Counted from the stretch's first letter, positions 43,353 through 52,327 are shown. The stretch: DNA of 64,000 nucleotides from Denitrobacterium detoxificans (GCF_015062615.1 NZ_SUUH01000006.1:83327-147326), one strand, 5' to 3'. Notes: generated from the sequence alone by a model not told the origin. Numbers and translations: made by a program.

Positions 43353-44627
43353 ATGGAAACGCTGCAGGTGAAAGAGTCGTGCTCCATTCAGGAGTCACCG
43401 TACAAGGCCGATTTCCCGCTGCTCGCCAAGAGCCCCGATCTCGTGTTTCTGGATAGCGCTGCCACGGCCCAGCGTCCTGCCTCGGTGCTCGATGCCCAGC
43501 GCGATTTCTACGAGACCATGAATGCGAACCCCTTACGCGGCCTGTATGGCCTGTCGGTAAGGGCCACGCAGTCCATTGAAGATGCCCGTATGCACATTGC
43601 GCGTTTCATTGGCGCGCTCGACGAGACGGGTGAGCCCCTTGCGAATTCCGTGGTGTTCACGCGCAACGCCAGCGAATCGCTGAACCTGTTGGCCCATACG
43701 TTACCCCAGGTAGTGAACTTGCAGCAGGGTGACGAAGTGGTCATATCCATCATGGAGCATCACTCGAACCTCATTCCCTGGCAGCAGGTGTGCGCGGCCA
43801 CGGGCGCCAAGCTCGTGTATCTGCGCTTGAACGAAGAGGGCTGCATCACGCAGCAGGAAATCGAGGATAAGATTGGCCCGTGTGCCAAGATTGTTTCGGT
43901 TACGCATGTGTCCAACGTGCTGGGCGTGGAAAACGACATTCCGGCCATTGCGCGCCGCGCGCATGAAATGGGCGCCCTCTGCGCAGTCGACGGCGCTCAA
44001 TCGGTGCCGCACCTGCGGGTGGACGTGCGTGCGCTCGGTTGTGACTTCCTGGCGTTTTCGGCTCACAAGCTGGGCGGCCCCATGGGCATTGGCGTGTTGT
44101 GGGGCAAGCCCGAACTGCTCGATGCCATGCCGCCCTTCCTTACGGGTGGCGAAATGATCGACTCCGTTACCGAAGAGGGCGCGGTATGGGCGCCCGTTCC
44201 CCAGAAGTTCGAGGCGGGCACGCAAGACGCCGCGGGGGCGTACGCCACCGATGCCGCCATTACCTATCTGGAACAGGTTGGCATGGAACAGGTGGAAGAA
44301 CGCGAACGCGCCCTTGCCGAATACCTGTGCCGTCGTTTGCAAGAGCTCGAGTACGTAACGGTTATCGGGCCCGCCGATGGTGCGAAGCACGTGGGTTCGG
44401 TGGCGTTCGACGTGCGTGGCATTCATCCGCATGACGTGGCTTCCATTTTGGATGCGCAGGGCGTTTGCATTCGCGCGGGCCATCACTGCGCCCAGCCGCT
44501 TCTTTCCTATTTGGGCTGGTCGAGCACGTGTCGTGCAAGCGTTGGCTTCTACAATGACGCAGCCGATATCGATCGGCTTATCGAGGGTCTCCAAAAAGTC
44601 TGGGTGGTTTTCAATGGACGTAACTAA
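43353..44627 (+). CDS. sufS: Cysteine desulfurase SufS
   Basis: This 424-residue PLP enzyme takes sulfur from cysteine to supply the Suf scaffold through SufU. The PLP lysine lies in FSAHKLGGPMGIG (about residue 237), and the persulfide cysteine lies in IRAGHHCAQPLLSY. HVSNVLGVENDI also fits group II desulfurases. The ATG at 43353 follows AAGGAGGCATAGG. The gene's end overlaps the sufU start by 14 bp. Confidence 0.95.
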   Translation: METLQVKESCSIQESPYKADFPLLAKSPDLVFLDSAATAQRPASVLDAQRDFYETMNANPLRGLYGLSVRATQSIEDARMHIARFIGALDETGEPLANSVVFTRNASESLNLLAHTLPQVVNLQQGDEVVISIMEHHSNLIPWQQVCAATGAKLVYLRLNEEGCITQQEIEDKIGPCAKIVSVTHVSNVLGVENDIPAIARRAHEMGALCAVDGAQSVPHLRVDVRALGCDFLAFSAHKLGGPMGIGVLWGKPELLDAMPPFLTGGEMIDSVTEEGAVWAPVPQKFEAGTQDAAGAYATDAAITYLEQVGMEQVEERERALAEYLCRRLQELEYVTVIGPADGAKHVGSVAFDVRGIHPHDVASILDAQGVCIRAGHHCAQPLLSYLGWSSTCRASVGFYNDAADIDRLIEGLQKVWVVFNGRN

Positions 44628-45057
44628 TCTGTACAATGCGCAATTCATCGACCATGTGAACCATCCCGATTATAATTACGAACTTGAGGATGCTACTTGC
44701 GAGCACGACGGCATCAATCCTTCGTGCGGCGATGAACTGCATATTGCCGTGCGCCTTGATGGCCAGGGCCGCATTGAAGAGGCTTCCTACACCGGCCATG
44801 GGTGCGCGGTTTCGATGGCTTCGGCCGACATCATGAGCGATCTCATGATTGGCAAGACGAAAGAAGAGGCCATCGCGCTGTGCGACCTATTTGGGGGTAT
44901 GCTCACGGGGGTCGAGCAAGACGAGTCCAAGCTCGCTGGCCAGCTCGATGAGGCCATGCTCCTAAGCGATATTCGCCATATGCCCGCGCGCGTGAAATGC
45001 GCCGAGCTGTCGTGGCGTACGTTGGCCGAAATGCTTCGGGCTGCTGGCCTGGAGTAA
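44614..45057 (+). CDS. sufU: Sulfur-acceptor protein SufU
   Basis: This 147-residue IscU-like protein accepts sulfur from SufS. The three conserved cysteines are in NPSCGDEL, GHGCAVSMASADIM and RVKCAELSW; the Gram-positive SufU spacing with an insert between the second and third Cys is present (KEEAIALCDLFGGM). The ATG lies inside the sufS 3' end, implying translational coupling. SufU-type zinc transfer rather than scaffold activity is expected from the family. Confidence 0.94.
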   Translation: MDVTNLYNAQFIDHVNHPDYNYELEDATCEHDGINPSCGDELHIAVRLDGQGRIEEASYTGHGCAVSMASADIMSDLMIGKTKEEAIALCDLFGGMLTGVEQDESKLAGQLDEAMLLSDIRHMPARVKCAELSWRTLAEMLRAAGLE

Positions 45058-45070
45058 CTGCTGAGAACGA

Positions 45071-45102
45071 ATGCGTGCGCGGGGTTCGCCCCGCGCGCAT
45101 GC
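45071..45102 (+). terminator. Strong hairpin between sufU and rrf2 (possible attenuator)
   Basis: ATGCGTGCGCGGGG pairs with CCCCGCGCGCAT through a TTCG tetraloop (one wobble pair). No T-tract follows, and the Rrf2 start codon lies 14 bp beyond. It may reduce rather than stop readthrough into the regulator gene, or protect the upstream mRNA. Confidence 0.55.
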
Positions 45103-45115
45103 AAAAGGGGAGAAC

Positions 45116-45529
45116 ATGTCTGGCATGTATTCGACAAAAGGACGTTATGCGCTGCGCGCCATGGCCGATTTGGCCATGCACGAGGGCTGGGTCTCGCTGG
45201 GCGATGTCTCCAAGCGTCAGAATATTTCGCGTAAGTACCTGGAACAGGTCATTGCGCTCATGGGCAAGGCTGGCTACGTGAAGAGTACGCGTGGCAAAGG
45301 CGGCGGCTATCAGCTTGCCGTGAAGCCCGAGGAACTTTCCGTAGGGCAGATCCTGCGCGCGGCCGAGGGGTCGCTGGCCCCCGTGGAGTGTCTCGACTGC
45401 ACCAATGGCGAAGTGTGTCCCATCATGGACACGTGTCCGACCATCTCTATGTGGCGCGATCTGGGCAAGATTACTTCCGAGTATTTGAACGACAAAACGC
45501 TCGCCGACATTATTTCAGCCGCCGAATAA
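45116..45529 (+). CDS. Rrf2 family regulator with IscR-like cysteines
   Basis: This 137-residue Rrf2 regulator has an N-terminal winged helix (STKGRYALRAMADLAMHEG, then ISRKYLEQVIALMGKAGYVK) and a C-terminal segment with cysteines in ECLDCTNGEVCPIMDTCPTI. The cysteine spacing resembles that of cluster-binding IscR and of CymR-like proteins, so it could sense an Fe-S cluster or cysteine status. The ATG follows GGGGAGAAC. As last gene of the suf operon it is the prime candidate to bind the CCTAG-N7-CTRGG dyads. Confidence 0.9.
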   Translation: MSGMYSTKGRYALRAMADLAMHEGWVSLGDVSKRQNISRKYLEQVIALMGKAGYVKSTRGKGGGYQLAVKPEELSVGQILRAAEGSLAPVECLDCTNGEVCPIMDTCPTISMWRDLGKITSEYLNDKTLADIISAAE

Positions 45530-45709
45530 AATTGCTCTTTGCGGGCCCATTGGCTTGTGCGTTGTTTTCGTCAAGCTGCGTTTACCTACCCGTGCACTAG
45601 CCTTTTCCCCTGTACATGTGCGAGAATAGGCACATTATTGATATCAAACGTACCGCTGGCATCGCAAGGGTTATTGGGGCCGTTGGGGTTGGAGCGAAAG
45701 GCTTAGGTC

Positions 45710-47665
45710 GTGTTCTCATTTGTCGCGGAATATCTCGCCTTGGTCATCCTGGGCGTCATTATTGCCGTGGTGGGACGTCGTGAGTACCTGAACACGCAAG
45801 ACCAGTTCCGGTTCTTTACAAGCGTTATCCTGGCCATCGTTTCCATCATTATCGACTCGCTTTGCGTATTCACGATCGAACATTCCCACGAGCTGCCGCT
45901 TTGGATTAACTACATAGACAACGCGGCGTATTACATCGTCTGCTTCGTCATGGTCTCCAGCTTCACCGACTACGTGTTCAGCTTCATGCTGCGTCGCTCG
46001 GGTCGCAGGCGCTTTCTAGCCATTGCAGGCCATTTGAACCACTACATGTGCCTGCTATGCGTGGTGCTTACGCTGTTCAACCCCATCACCCAATGGATGT
46101 TCTACATTGCGGCCGACTTCACCTACATCCACGGGCCGTTGTGGGTTATTGGATATGCCCAGGTAGTGTTCATGCTCCTGCTTTCGGGGCTGTGTACGGC
46201 GCTGTATCGCCGCGAGGTGAGCCGCGCCATGATGCGCGTCGTGCGCATCTCTATCCCGGCGCTTGCCGCGCTCATTGGCTTCCAGTTGGCATATCCGGGC
46301 ACCATGATGAACGGCATCATGGCTGCCATTTTCTCGCTTATTTTGCTGCTTGTGCTGCAATCCAGCAGTATCGAGACCGATGCCCTTACGGGGCTGGGAA
46401 ATCGCTTCGCGTTTGTTGCCGCCGCCGGTACGTGGACGGAGGCGCGTCACCCAAAGCGCATTTTGGTGCTGCTCGTGCATGGGCTCGAGGACATCAACTC
46501 CACGTATGGCATGGACGCGGGCGATCGCGTGATCATCGACATTGCCGAGCATGCCCGTGAGATATGCGCAGGTGGCGATGTGTTCCGCATCAACGCTACG
46601 TCAATTGCGCTTGTGTTCAGCCATAGGGAGAATCGCACGGGCGAGGAAATCGCTGCGTTCGTGAACGCGAACCTGCCGAACGAAATCATCGTGGAAGGCG
46701 ATAAGCTGCGCATTCAGATGAGCGTTATCGACTATGCCGCCAATATGGTGGGCGGAGCTCCCAAGGTCGTTGAGCGCATCGAGTACGCGCGCGACGAAGC
46801 GCGCCGCAATCGGCTTTCCTTCATTCGCGTCGACGACGCTCTCATCTCCGAAGTGGAAAGCAAGAAGCGCCTGACGCGCTACCTGGAAGAATCGGTGGAC
46901 CTGAATCGCTTCGAGGTGTGGCTGCAGCCGGTATACAACGTGAAGGATAGCTGCCTCTGCTCTGCCGAGGCGCTTGTGCGCCTTAAGGGGCCCAAGGGCG
47001 ATTTTATTCCGCCAGCGCAGTTCGTGGGCATTGCGGAAGACAGCGCGCTCATTATGGCCATTGGCGAGCAGGTCATTCGCAAGCTGTGTGCCTTCGCGCA
47101 ATCGCATCCTGCGTTGCCCCTGAAGATGATTTCGATAAACCTCTCGCTGCGTCAGCTTTCCGATAGCCGATTCCCCGATTTGCTTGATGGGGCCATCGAC
47201 TCCGCGGGCATTTCGCGCAACCTCATTGCCCTCGAGATCACCGAGCGCATGTTTGCGGCCGACGATCGAGTCGCTGCTACGCTTGCCGAGCTGGTGAATC
47301 GCGGATACCGTTTCCTCATGGACGACTTTGGCACGGGGTTCTCGAACTTCGCGTCCATGCTTGACTTCCCGTTTAGCTTCATCAAGCTCGACCGCATCCT
47401 GCTGGCCGCAGCTCAGGAAGACGGGTACGACACCATCCGCACGCTCACGCGTCTGTTCCACCATGGCGGCTACGAGGTGGTTATCGAGGGCGTGGAAACC
47501 GCCGAGCAAGCGCGACAGGTTATCGATTGCGGCGTCGATTACATTCAGGGCTTCTACTACGCTCGGCCCATGCCGCTCTACCAGGTGCCGGAATTCCTCA
47601 ACGAGACCGATTTTAGCTGTCGTGTTTCTGTCGTGAAGCATTATGGTATGAAGGCGCTCCGATAA
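45710..47665 (+). CDS. Membrane protein with degenerate GGDEF and intact EAL domain
   Basis: This 651-residue protein has seven or so helices (residues 1-225), a short GGDEF-type domain (about 225-370) and a C-terminal EAL domain (about 385-640). The GGDEF catalytic site is degenerate: the motif position reads FRINATSIALVF. The EAL domain keeps SAEALVRL, EITERM, MDDFGTGFSN, IKLDR and VIEGVET, so c-di-GMP phosphodiesterase activity is likely, perhaps tuned by nucleotide binding in the GGDEF part. The GTG start follows AGGCTTAGGTC. It probably acts as a membrane sensor. Its neighbours give no target. Confidence 0.87.
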   Translation: MFSFVAEYLALVILGVIIAVVGRREYLNTQDQFRFFTSVILAIVSIIIDSLCVFTIEHSHELPLWINYIDNAAYYIVCFVMVSSFTDYVFSFMLRRSGRRRFLAIAGHLNHYMCLLCVVLTLFNPITQWMFYIAADFTYIHGPLWVIGYAQVVFMLLLSGLCTALYRREVSRAMMRVVRISIPALAALIGFQLAYPGTMMNGIMAAIFSLILLLVLQSSSIETDALTGLGNRFAFVAAAGTWTEARHPKRILVLLVHGLEDINSTYGMDAGDRVIIDIAEHAREICAGGDVFRINATSIALVFSHRENRTGEEIAAFVNANLPNEIIVEGDKLRIQMSVIDYAANMVGGAPKVVERIEYARDEARRNRLSFIRVDDALISEVESKKRLTRYLEESVDLNRFEVWLQPVYNVKDSCLCSAEALVRLKGPKGDFIPPAQFVGIAEDSALIMAIGEQVIRKLCAFAQSHPALPLKMISINLSLRQLSDSRFPDLLDGAIDSAGISRNLIALEITERMFAADDRVAATLAELVNRGYRFLMDDFGTGFSNFASMLDFPFSFIKLDRILLAAAQEDGYDTIRTLTRLFHHGGYEVVIEGVETAEQARQVIDCGVDYIQGFYYARPMPLYQVPEFLNETDFSCRVSVVKHYGMKALR

Positions 47666-47695
47666 AAAGCAGGGGCTATTCGTTAGAAGGGAAAC

Positions 47696-48679
47696 GTGGT
47701 GGCTAGTTCTCAGAAGCTGAAGTTGCTGTACCTCATGGATATCCTCCGCACCGAAACCGATCCCGACCACGGCGTTTCCATGGCGGATATCCTCCAGAAG
47801 CTGGAGGAGCGCGGCATTTCGGCCGAGCGTAAGGGTATTTACTCCGACATCGAGACGCTGCGGGAATTCGGGCTCGACATCCGCAAATACCAGCGTCAGC
47901 CCGTGGAATACGCCCTGGCAGAACGCGATTTCGAGCTTTCCGAGCTCATGCTGCTCGTGGATGCGGTGCAGTCGAGTCGCTTCCTTTCCGAAGGTAGCTG
48001 CAAGGCTCTGGTGAAGAGCATTCGCGGCCTGGCTTCCACTCCCGTGCGCGACGCCTTGCACAAGCAGGTGCACGTACATGGCCGCCCGCGCGTGCAAACG
48101 CAGTCCGATTTCATCGTGGTCGACAAGCTACAGGAGGCCATGGCGGCACGCAGGAAGATCTCGTTTGGCTATTTCCGCTACGACATCCATAAGAACAAGG
48201 TCGCCACCAGGGATGGCGCTACGCACGTGGTTACGCCCGTCAACCTCACGTATTCTGATGGCAATTACTATTTGGTGGCGTTTAGCGATGCCGACCAGGA
48301 GATTCGCAATTATCGCGTCGACCGCATGGAGCGCATCGAGCAGCTGGACGAACGTGCGGAACGCAACGACGCCATCTCCTCGTACGACCCCGATGAAGTG
48401 GGCAAGTGCGTGTTCGGCATGTACCATGGCGAGCGCGTTACCGCGACGCTGAGGGCTACCGAAAACGTGATGAACGTCATCGTCGATCGCTTCGGTCGCG
48501 ACGTGCATGCCGTGCCCATCGAGGGCGAGAACGCTGCGCGCGTTACCGTTACGGTGAAGGAAAGCCCCGTGTTCTATGGCTGGCTTGCGCAGTTGGGAAG
48601 CGAAATCCAGATCGAGGCTCCTGCGTCTTTGCGTGAGGGGTACCTCGCGTTTCTGCGCGATATCCTGCAGTCGTACTAG
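47696..48679 (+). CDS. WYL domain transcriptional regulator
   Basis: This 327-residue protein has an N-terminal winged helix (LKLLYLMDILRTETDPDHG, then ISAERKGIYSDIETLREFGL) and a WYL domain (about residues 145-220: YFRYDIHKNK, VTPVNLTYSDGNYYLVAFSD, RNYRVDRMERIE) followed by the C-terminal WCX part. WYL proteins bind nucleic-acid or nucleotide ligands and regulate transcription in metabolism or defence. GTG codons at 47696 and 47699 are both usable after AAGGGAAAC. It lies 30 bp after the EAL gene on the same strand. Target unknown. Confidence 0.88.
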   Translation: MVASSQKLKLLYLMDILRTETDPDHGVSMADILQKLEERGISAERKGIYSDIETLREFGLDIRKYQRQPVEYALAERDFELSELMLLVDAVQSSRFLSEGSCKALVKSIRGLASTPVRDALHKQVHVHGRPRVQTQSDFIVVDKLQEAMAARRKISFGYFRYDIHKNKVATRDGATHVVTPVNLTYSDGNYYLVAFSDADQEIRNYRVDRMERIEQLDERAERNDAISSYDPDEVGKCVFGMYHGERVTATLRATENVMNVIVDRFGRDVHAVPIEGENAARVTVTVKESPVFYGWLAQLGSEIQIEAPASLREGYLAFLRDILQSY

Positions 48680-48778
48680 CCCCTTCGTGCGTGACAGGGG
48701 GCAAGTCCGCTGGTGTAAGGCCGTTTCCCCTGGTTTTTGCTATTATCTAGTGCGTATATTCCAAGGGAAGGAACCTGT

Positions 48779-49642
48779 ATGGGAACTCGATACAACGATG
48801 TATGGGTGACTGGCTCCACGGGGTACTTGGGACGCGAAATCGCACATCGTCTGGCCAATCGAGGCTATACGGTATACGGTACCGACCAAGACGTGGACAT
48901 CACCGATTTCGACCAGGTGAAGGAGTTCGTGCGGCGCAATCGTCCGCAGGTGGTTGTGAACTGCGCGGGCATGCGCCGCACCCTGGTTACGCCCCAGAAC
49001 AAGAACGAGGCCATCAAGGTCAACGGCCTGGGACCGCGCAATCTCGCCATCGCCACGGCCAGTATCGATTCGCTGCTCGTGCAGTTCTCCAGCGATGACG
49101 TGTTTTCCCGCATCATGGACGAACCCGTCGACGAGTTCGACGCGCCTGTGCCCGATACCACGTATGGCAAGTCGAAGCTGGTGGGCGAGAACTTCATTCG
49201 CGAGCTGAACCCGCGTCACATTATCATCCGTTCGTCGTGGCTCTATCACGCCGACGGTGGCGACATGGGCGAAATGGTGGTTTCGGCCATGGAGGGGCGT
49301 CCCCTCTCGCGCCGCGTCGACCAGATTGCCTGCCCCACCTCGGTACGCACGGTGTGCCATTTCCTCATGCGTGCCATCCAGGCGCATGAATACGGCCTGT
49401 TCCACGTAGTTAGCTCGGGGGCGTGCACGCGTCTGGAGTTCGCGCGCGAAGTGTACCGCCTTCTGGGCGCCGACCCGCAGCTGGTTACGGCTGCCGAAAG
49501 CGACGAGGCTACCGCGCAGAACATCATCCTCGAGCCGCTCATGGTTCAGATGACGGGCGTTACGGAGCTCCCCACGTGGCAGCAGGATCTCGAAGGCTAC
49601 CTGAAGCGCGTTGGGCTTATTCCGGAAGGAGGAGCTCGATGA
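48779..49642 (+). CDS. RmlD-like NAD(P)-dependent sugar-nucleotide reductase
   Basis: This 287-residue protein has a Rossmann fold with an SDR motif (VWVTGSTGYLGREIAHRLA), CAGMRRTL and a catalytic Tyr-Lys (TTYGKSKLVGEN). It most resembles dTDP-4-dehydrorhamnose reductase RmlD and the related MAT2B-like proteins. Ordinary rml genes (rmlA, B, C) are absent nearby, and the gene overlaps a dicarboxylate symporter gene, so a role in rhamnose synthesis is unproven. The ATG at 48779 follows GGGAAGGAACCTGT. Confidence 0.82.
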   Translation: MGTRYNDVWVTGSTGYLGREIAHRLANRGYTVYGTDQDVDITDFDQVKEFVRRNRPQVVVNCAGMRRTLVTPQNKNEAIKVNGLGPRNLAIATASIDSLLVQFSSDDVFSRIMDEPVDEFDAPVPDTTYGKSKLVGENFIRELNPRHIIIRSSWLYHADGGDMGEMVVSAMEGRPLSRRVDQIACPTSVRTVCHFLMRAIQAHEYGLFHVVSSGACTRLEFAREVYRLLGADPQLVTAAESDEATAQNIILEPLMVQMTGVTELPTWQQDLEGYLKRVGLIPEGGAR

Positions 49643-51012
49643 GCAAAAAGCCAGAGCAGCTTTCCGCCGTCGACACGCTTGAGGGCAAGAAGGCTCATCG
49701 CGTAGGGCTCACGGGCCAGATTCTCATCGCGCTCGCGCTTGGCATCGTATGCGGTATCGTGTTCCACTACCTCATTCCCGATAGCCCCATCAAGACCGAT
49801 GTCTTCGTGAACGGCATCTTCTACTTCGTGGGCCAGGCGTTCATTCGCCTCATGCAGATGCTCGTCGTGCCCCTGGTGCTGTGCTCGATCGTGTGCGGCG
49901 CGGCGGCCATCGGCGACGTGAAGACGCTGGGCAAGGTGGGCATCAAGACGTTGCTCTTCTACATCTGCACCACGGCGTTGGCCATCTCGATCGCCCTTGC
50001 CGTGGGCACGCTCATTAGCCCGGGCCTGGGCGTCGATACGTCGGCCATTCAGGCGAATGCGTCCACGTCCACGGTTGCCACCACGGAAACCAGCATCATG
50101 GACACGCTTCTGGGCATCATCCCGAAGAACCCGTTCAACGCCATCGCCGAAGGCGATATGCTGCCGGTCATCTTCTTCGCCTTGTTCGTGGGCATTCTGC
50201 TTGCCGTCATGGGCAGCAAGGTGGAAAACCTGCATCGCCTGTTCGAGCAGGGTAACGAGCTCATGATGAAGATGACGGAAGTCGTCATGAAGGTCGCGCC
50301 GCTTGGCGTGTTCTGCCTGCTGGCGAATACGTTTGCGAAGCTGGGCTTCGACATGTTCGTTCCCATGTTGAAGTACATGGGCGGCGTTATTGGCGCGCTG
50401 GCCATTCAGTGCTTCGTGGTGTACGCGGTGCTGTTCGTGGTGTTCACGCGCCTGAACCCCATCACCTTCTTCAAGAAGTTCGGCCGCGTGATGCTCTTCG
50501 CGTTCTCCACCAGCTCGTCGAACGCCACCATCCCCCTGAACATCGAAACGCTTTCCGAGCGCGTAGGCGTGAAGCGTCGCATTTCGTCGTTCACCATTCC
50601 GTTGGGCGCTACCATCAACATGGATGGCACGTCTATCATGCAGGGCGTTGCGGTTGTGTTCACCGCCCAGCTGTTCGGCGTGAACCTGGGGCCTGCGGAA
50701 ATCGCCACCGTCATCGCCACGGCCACGCTGGCCTCCATTGGCACGGCGGGCGTTCCCTCGGTGGGCCTGGTCACGCTTTCCATGGTGTTCAATTCCGTAG
50801 GCTTGCCGCTGGAGGGCATTGCCATGATCATGGGCATCGACCGCATTCTCGATATGCTGCGCACGGCCGTGAACATTACGGGCGACGCCGTGGTCACCAC
50901 CATCGTGGCGAAGCAGGCTGGCGAGTTCGATCGCGCGGTCTTCGACGACCCCGAAGCGGGCGTGGCCGTTGGCCATCTGCAGGATTCGTACGAGGAAGAC
51001 GAGGACTTCTAG
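49639..51012 (+). CDS. Dicarboxylate/amino acid:cation symporter (DAACS family)
   Basis: This 457-residue eight-helix transporter of the glutamate/aspartate/C4-dicarboxylate type has the family motifs FSTSSSNATIPLNIETL (HP1), IPLGATINMDGTSIMQ (helix 7) and GTAGVPSVGLVTLSMVFNSVGLP (HP2, shown here in part). The C-terminal tail is acidic (YEEDEDF). The ATG at 49639 follows GGAGGAGCTCG and overlaps the upstream stop, so the two genes are co-translated. It probably imports aspartate, glutamate or C4-dicarboxylates, perhaps providing fumarate for respiration. Confidence 0.92.
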   Translation: MSKKPEQLSAVDTLEGKKAHRVGLTGQILIALALGIVCGIVFHYLIPDSPIKTDVFVNGIFYFVGQAFIRLMQMLVVPLVLCSIVCGAAAIGDVKTLGKVGIKTLLFYICTTALAISIALAVGTLISPGLGVDTSAIQANASTSTVATTETSIMDTLLGIIPKNPFNAIAEGDMLPVIFFALFVGILLAVMGSKVENLHRLFEQGNELMMKMTEVVMKVAPLGVFCLLANTFAKLGFDMFVPMLKYMGGVIGALAIQCFVVYAVLFVVFTRLNPITFFKKFGRVMLFAFSTSSSNATIPLNIETLSERVGVKRRISSFTIPLGATINMDGTSIMQGVAVVFTAQLFGVNLGPAEIATVIATATLASIGTAGVPSVGLVTLSMVFNSVGLPLEGIAMIMGIDRILDMLRTAVNITGDAVVTTIVAKQAGEFDRAVFDDPEAGVAVGHLQDSYEEDEDF

Positions 51013-51042
51013 TCGTTTCGTTTTTCAAAAGCCCCGTAACGC

Positions 51043-51078
51043 AACGTGCCCCGACTCCGTAAGGAGCCGGGGCACGTT
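51043..51078. terminator. Bidirectional terminator between symporter and hypB
   Basis: AACGTGCCCCG-A-CTCC pairs with GGAG-C-CGGGGCACGTT (one mismatch, 4-nt loop). It separates the convergent symporter and hypB genes and ends in a T-rich stretch on the plus strand. Confidence 0.8.
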
Positions 51079-51099
51079 GTTGGAGGGATGCGAACTCAG

Positions 51100-51795
51100 C
51101 TACATGGCCATGCGATAGCGGTCGAGCATGTTGGCGCGCTGCTCTTGCAGCCACGCGGCCACGCCATCGACGCCATCGCCCGTGCGGGCCGAGGTCACGA
51201 AGATCTTGATGTTCGGGTTCAGCGTACGCGCCTGCTTTACCAGGGCGTCCATGTCGAAGTCGGGGTTAACCGGCAGATAGTCGCTCTTCGTTACGATGAG
51301 CGCGTCGACGATGCTGAACATGGGAGGATATTTGTACACCTTGTCATATCCCTCGGGCACGGAAAGCAGCATCACGCGAGCGTGGGCTCCCGTGTCGAAA
51401 TCTGCGGGGCATACCAGGTTGCCGATGTTCTCCAGGAAGAGGTAGTCGTAAACGGCGTCACCGAATGCCTGATTGGCCTGTTCGACCATGTTCATCTCCA
51501 CGTGGCACACGCCGCGCGTGTTGAGCTCCACCGAGGGGACATTCGCTTCCTTGATCTTCAAGGCGTCGACGTCAGATTCCAGGTCGGCTTCGATGACCGC
51601 CATGCTCTCTTCGCCTGCGCTGCGGAGGGAATTGATCAGCGCCAGCAGCAGCGTGGTCTTGCCTGCGCCGGGGGAGGCCATGATGTCTAGGAAAAAGGTG
51701 CCGTCGGCGGCTTTCTGTTCGCGGAACCTCTCGGCGGCAAGATCGTTCTTCGCCAGAACGTCTTTGCGTACTTCGATGATGCGCGTCTTTTCCAT
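51100..51795 (-). CDS. hypB: Hydrogenase nickel incorporation GTPase HypB
   Basis: This 231-residue SIMIBI-class GTPase supplies nickel to [NiFe] hydrogenase maturation. The P-loop is SPGAGKTTLL, followed by AVIEADLESDVDALK, TRGVCHVEMNMV, ENIGNLVCPADFD and IVTKSDYL (G4). The metal-binding Cys-His site for Ni/Zn (GVCHVEMN) is present. The N-terminal Cys-rich nickel motif or polyhistidine tail of some HypB proteins is absent. The ATG follows AAAGGAGAGGC. It lies downstream of hypA and the Fe-S lipoprotein gene. No hydrogenase or hypCDEF is in the window. Confidence 0.94.
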   Translation of the reverse strand: MEKTRIIEVRKDVLAKNDLAAERFREQKAADGTFFLDIMASPGAGKTTLLLALINSLRSAGEESMAVIEADLESDVDALKIKEANVPSVELNTRGVCHVEMNMVEQANQAFGDAVYDYLFLENIGNLVCPADFDTGAHARVMLLSVPEGYDKVYKYPPMFSIVDALIVTKSDYLPVNPDFDMDALVKQARTLNPNIKIFVTSARTGDGVDGVAAWLQEQRANMLDRYRMAM

Positions 51796-51845
51796 TGCCT
51801 CTCCTTTGAATGATGCCGCAGATGCGGCGGGTAAAACAAAATAGG

Positions 51846-51877
51846 GCGTGGCGCGCGAGGGGTTCGCAGCGCCACGC
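51846..51877 (-). terminator. Hairpin between hypA and hypB
   Basis: GCGTGGCGC (51846-51854) pairs with GCGCCACGC (51869-51877) around a 14-nt loop, in the 87-bp gap between hypA and hypB. It may be an intercistronic processing or attenuation element. Confidence 0.5.
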
Positions 51878-51882
51878 GCTCG

Positions 51883-52296
51883 CTATAGGCCAGTCGCCGT
51901 TTCGGCTAGAGCAGGTGAGATGCTCTCTTCCTCGTCATCGTCCACGGCTGCCTCGATGCTGCTGATGGAAAACTCCATGCCGCGTAGGAACGTGCAGTCG
52001 TCGGCAGATCCGCAGCAGGGGCAAACGCGTGGTTCGCGACGGATGTACTCCGCATGGAACGGAGTTCCGCATCTGTTGCAGCGCATGGTGTAGGGGACGC
52101 GATGGATGACGATTTCGGCGTTTTCGGCGACCGTTCCTCGTGCAAGATGGCGGAAGAGCCCTTCGAAGTAGTCTTCGACGATATCGCGGCCTTCGCCAAT
52201 AGCCAGGTAGACGGCCTGCACGCGTTTCACGCCCGAAGCGGCTGCTTCTTCCGTGACAATATCTACGACGTTGCGGACGTATGACATTTCGTGCAT
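51883..52296 (-). CDS. hypA: Hydrogenase nickel metallochaperone HypA
   Basis: This 137-residue protein begins MHEMSYV, with His2 and Glu3 of the HypA nickel site. It has the zinc ribbon CNRC...CPCC (about residues 73-96). The C-terminal ~30 residues are acidic (DDDEEE) and extend beyond the usual ~115-residue length. It delivers nickel to HypB for hydrogenase or urease maturation. The ATG follows AACAGGAGACGGCC. It lies 31 bp after the Fe-S lipoprotein gene. Confidence 0.93.
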   Translation of the reverse strand: MHEMSYVRNVVDIVTEEAAASGVKRVQAVYLAIGEGRDIVEDYFEGLFRHLARGTVAENAEIVIHRVPYTMRCNRCGTPFHAEYIRREPRVCPCCGSADDCTFLRGMEFSISSIEAAVDDDEEESISPALAETATGL

Positions 52297-52327
52297 GGCC
52301 GTCTCCTGTTCTCGTTTGGGTGCCTAA

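Noticed and set aside
40824..43387. Two long minus-strand frames opposite sufB and sufD
   Set aside because: They overlap well recognised suf genes and have low-information composition.
49597..50976. Minus-strand frame opposite the dicarboxylate symporter
   Set aside because: It mirrors a membrane protein gene and is rich in His, Arg and Glu, as expected of antisense frames.
51100..52296. Expectation of a [NiFe] hydrogenase near hypA and hypB
   Set aside because: No large or small hydrogenase subunit or other hyp gene was found in the window; the enzyme, if present, is elsewhere.
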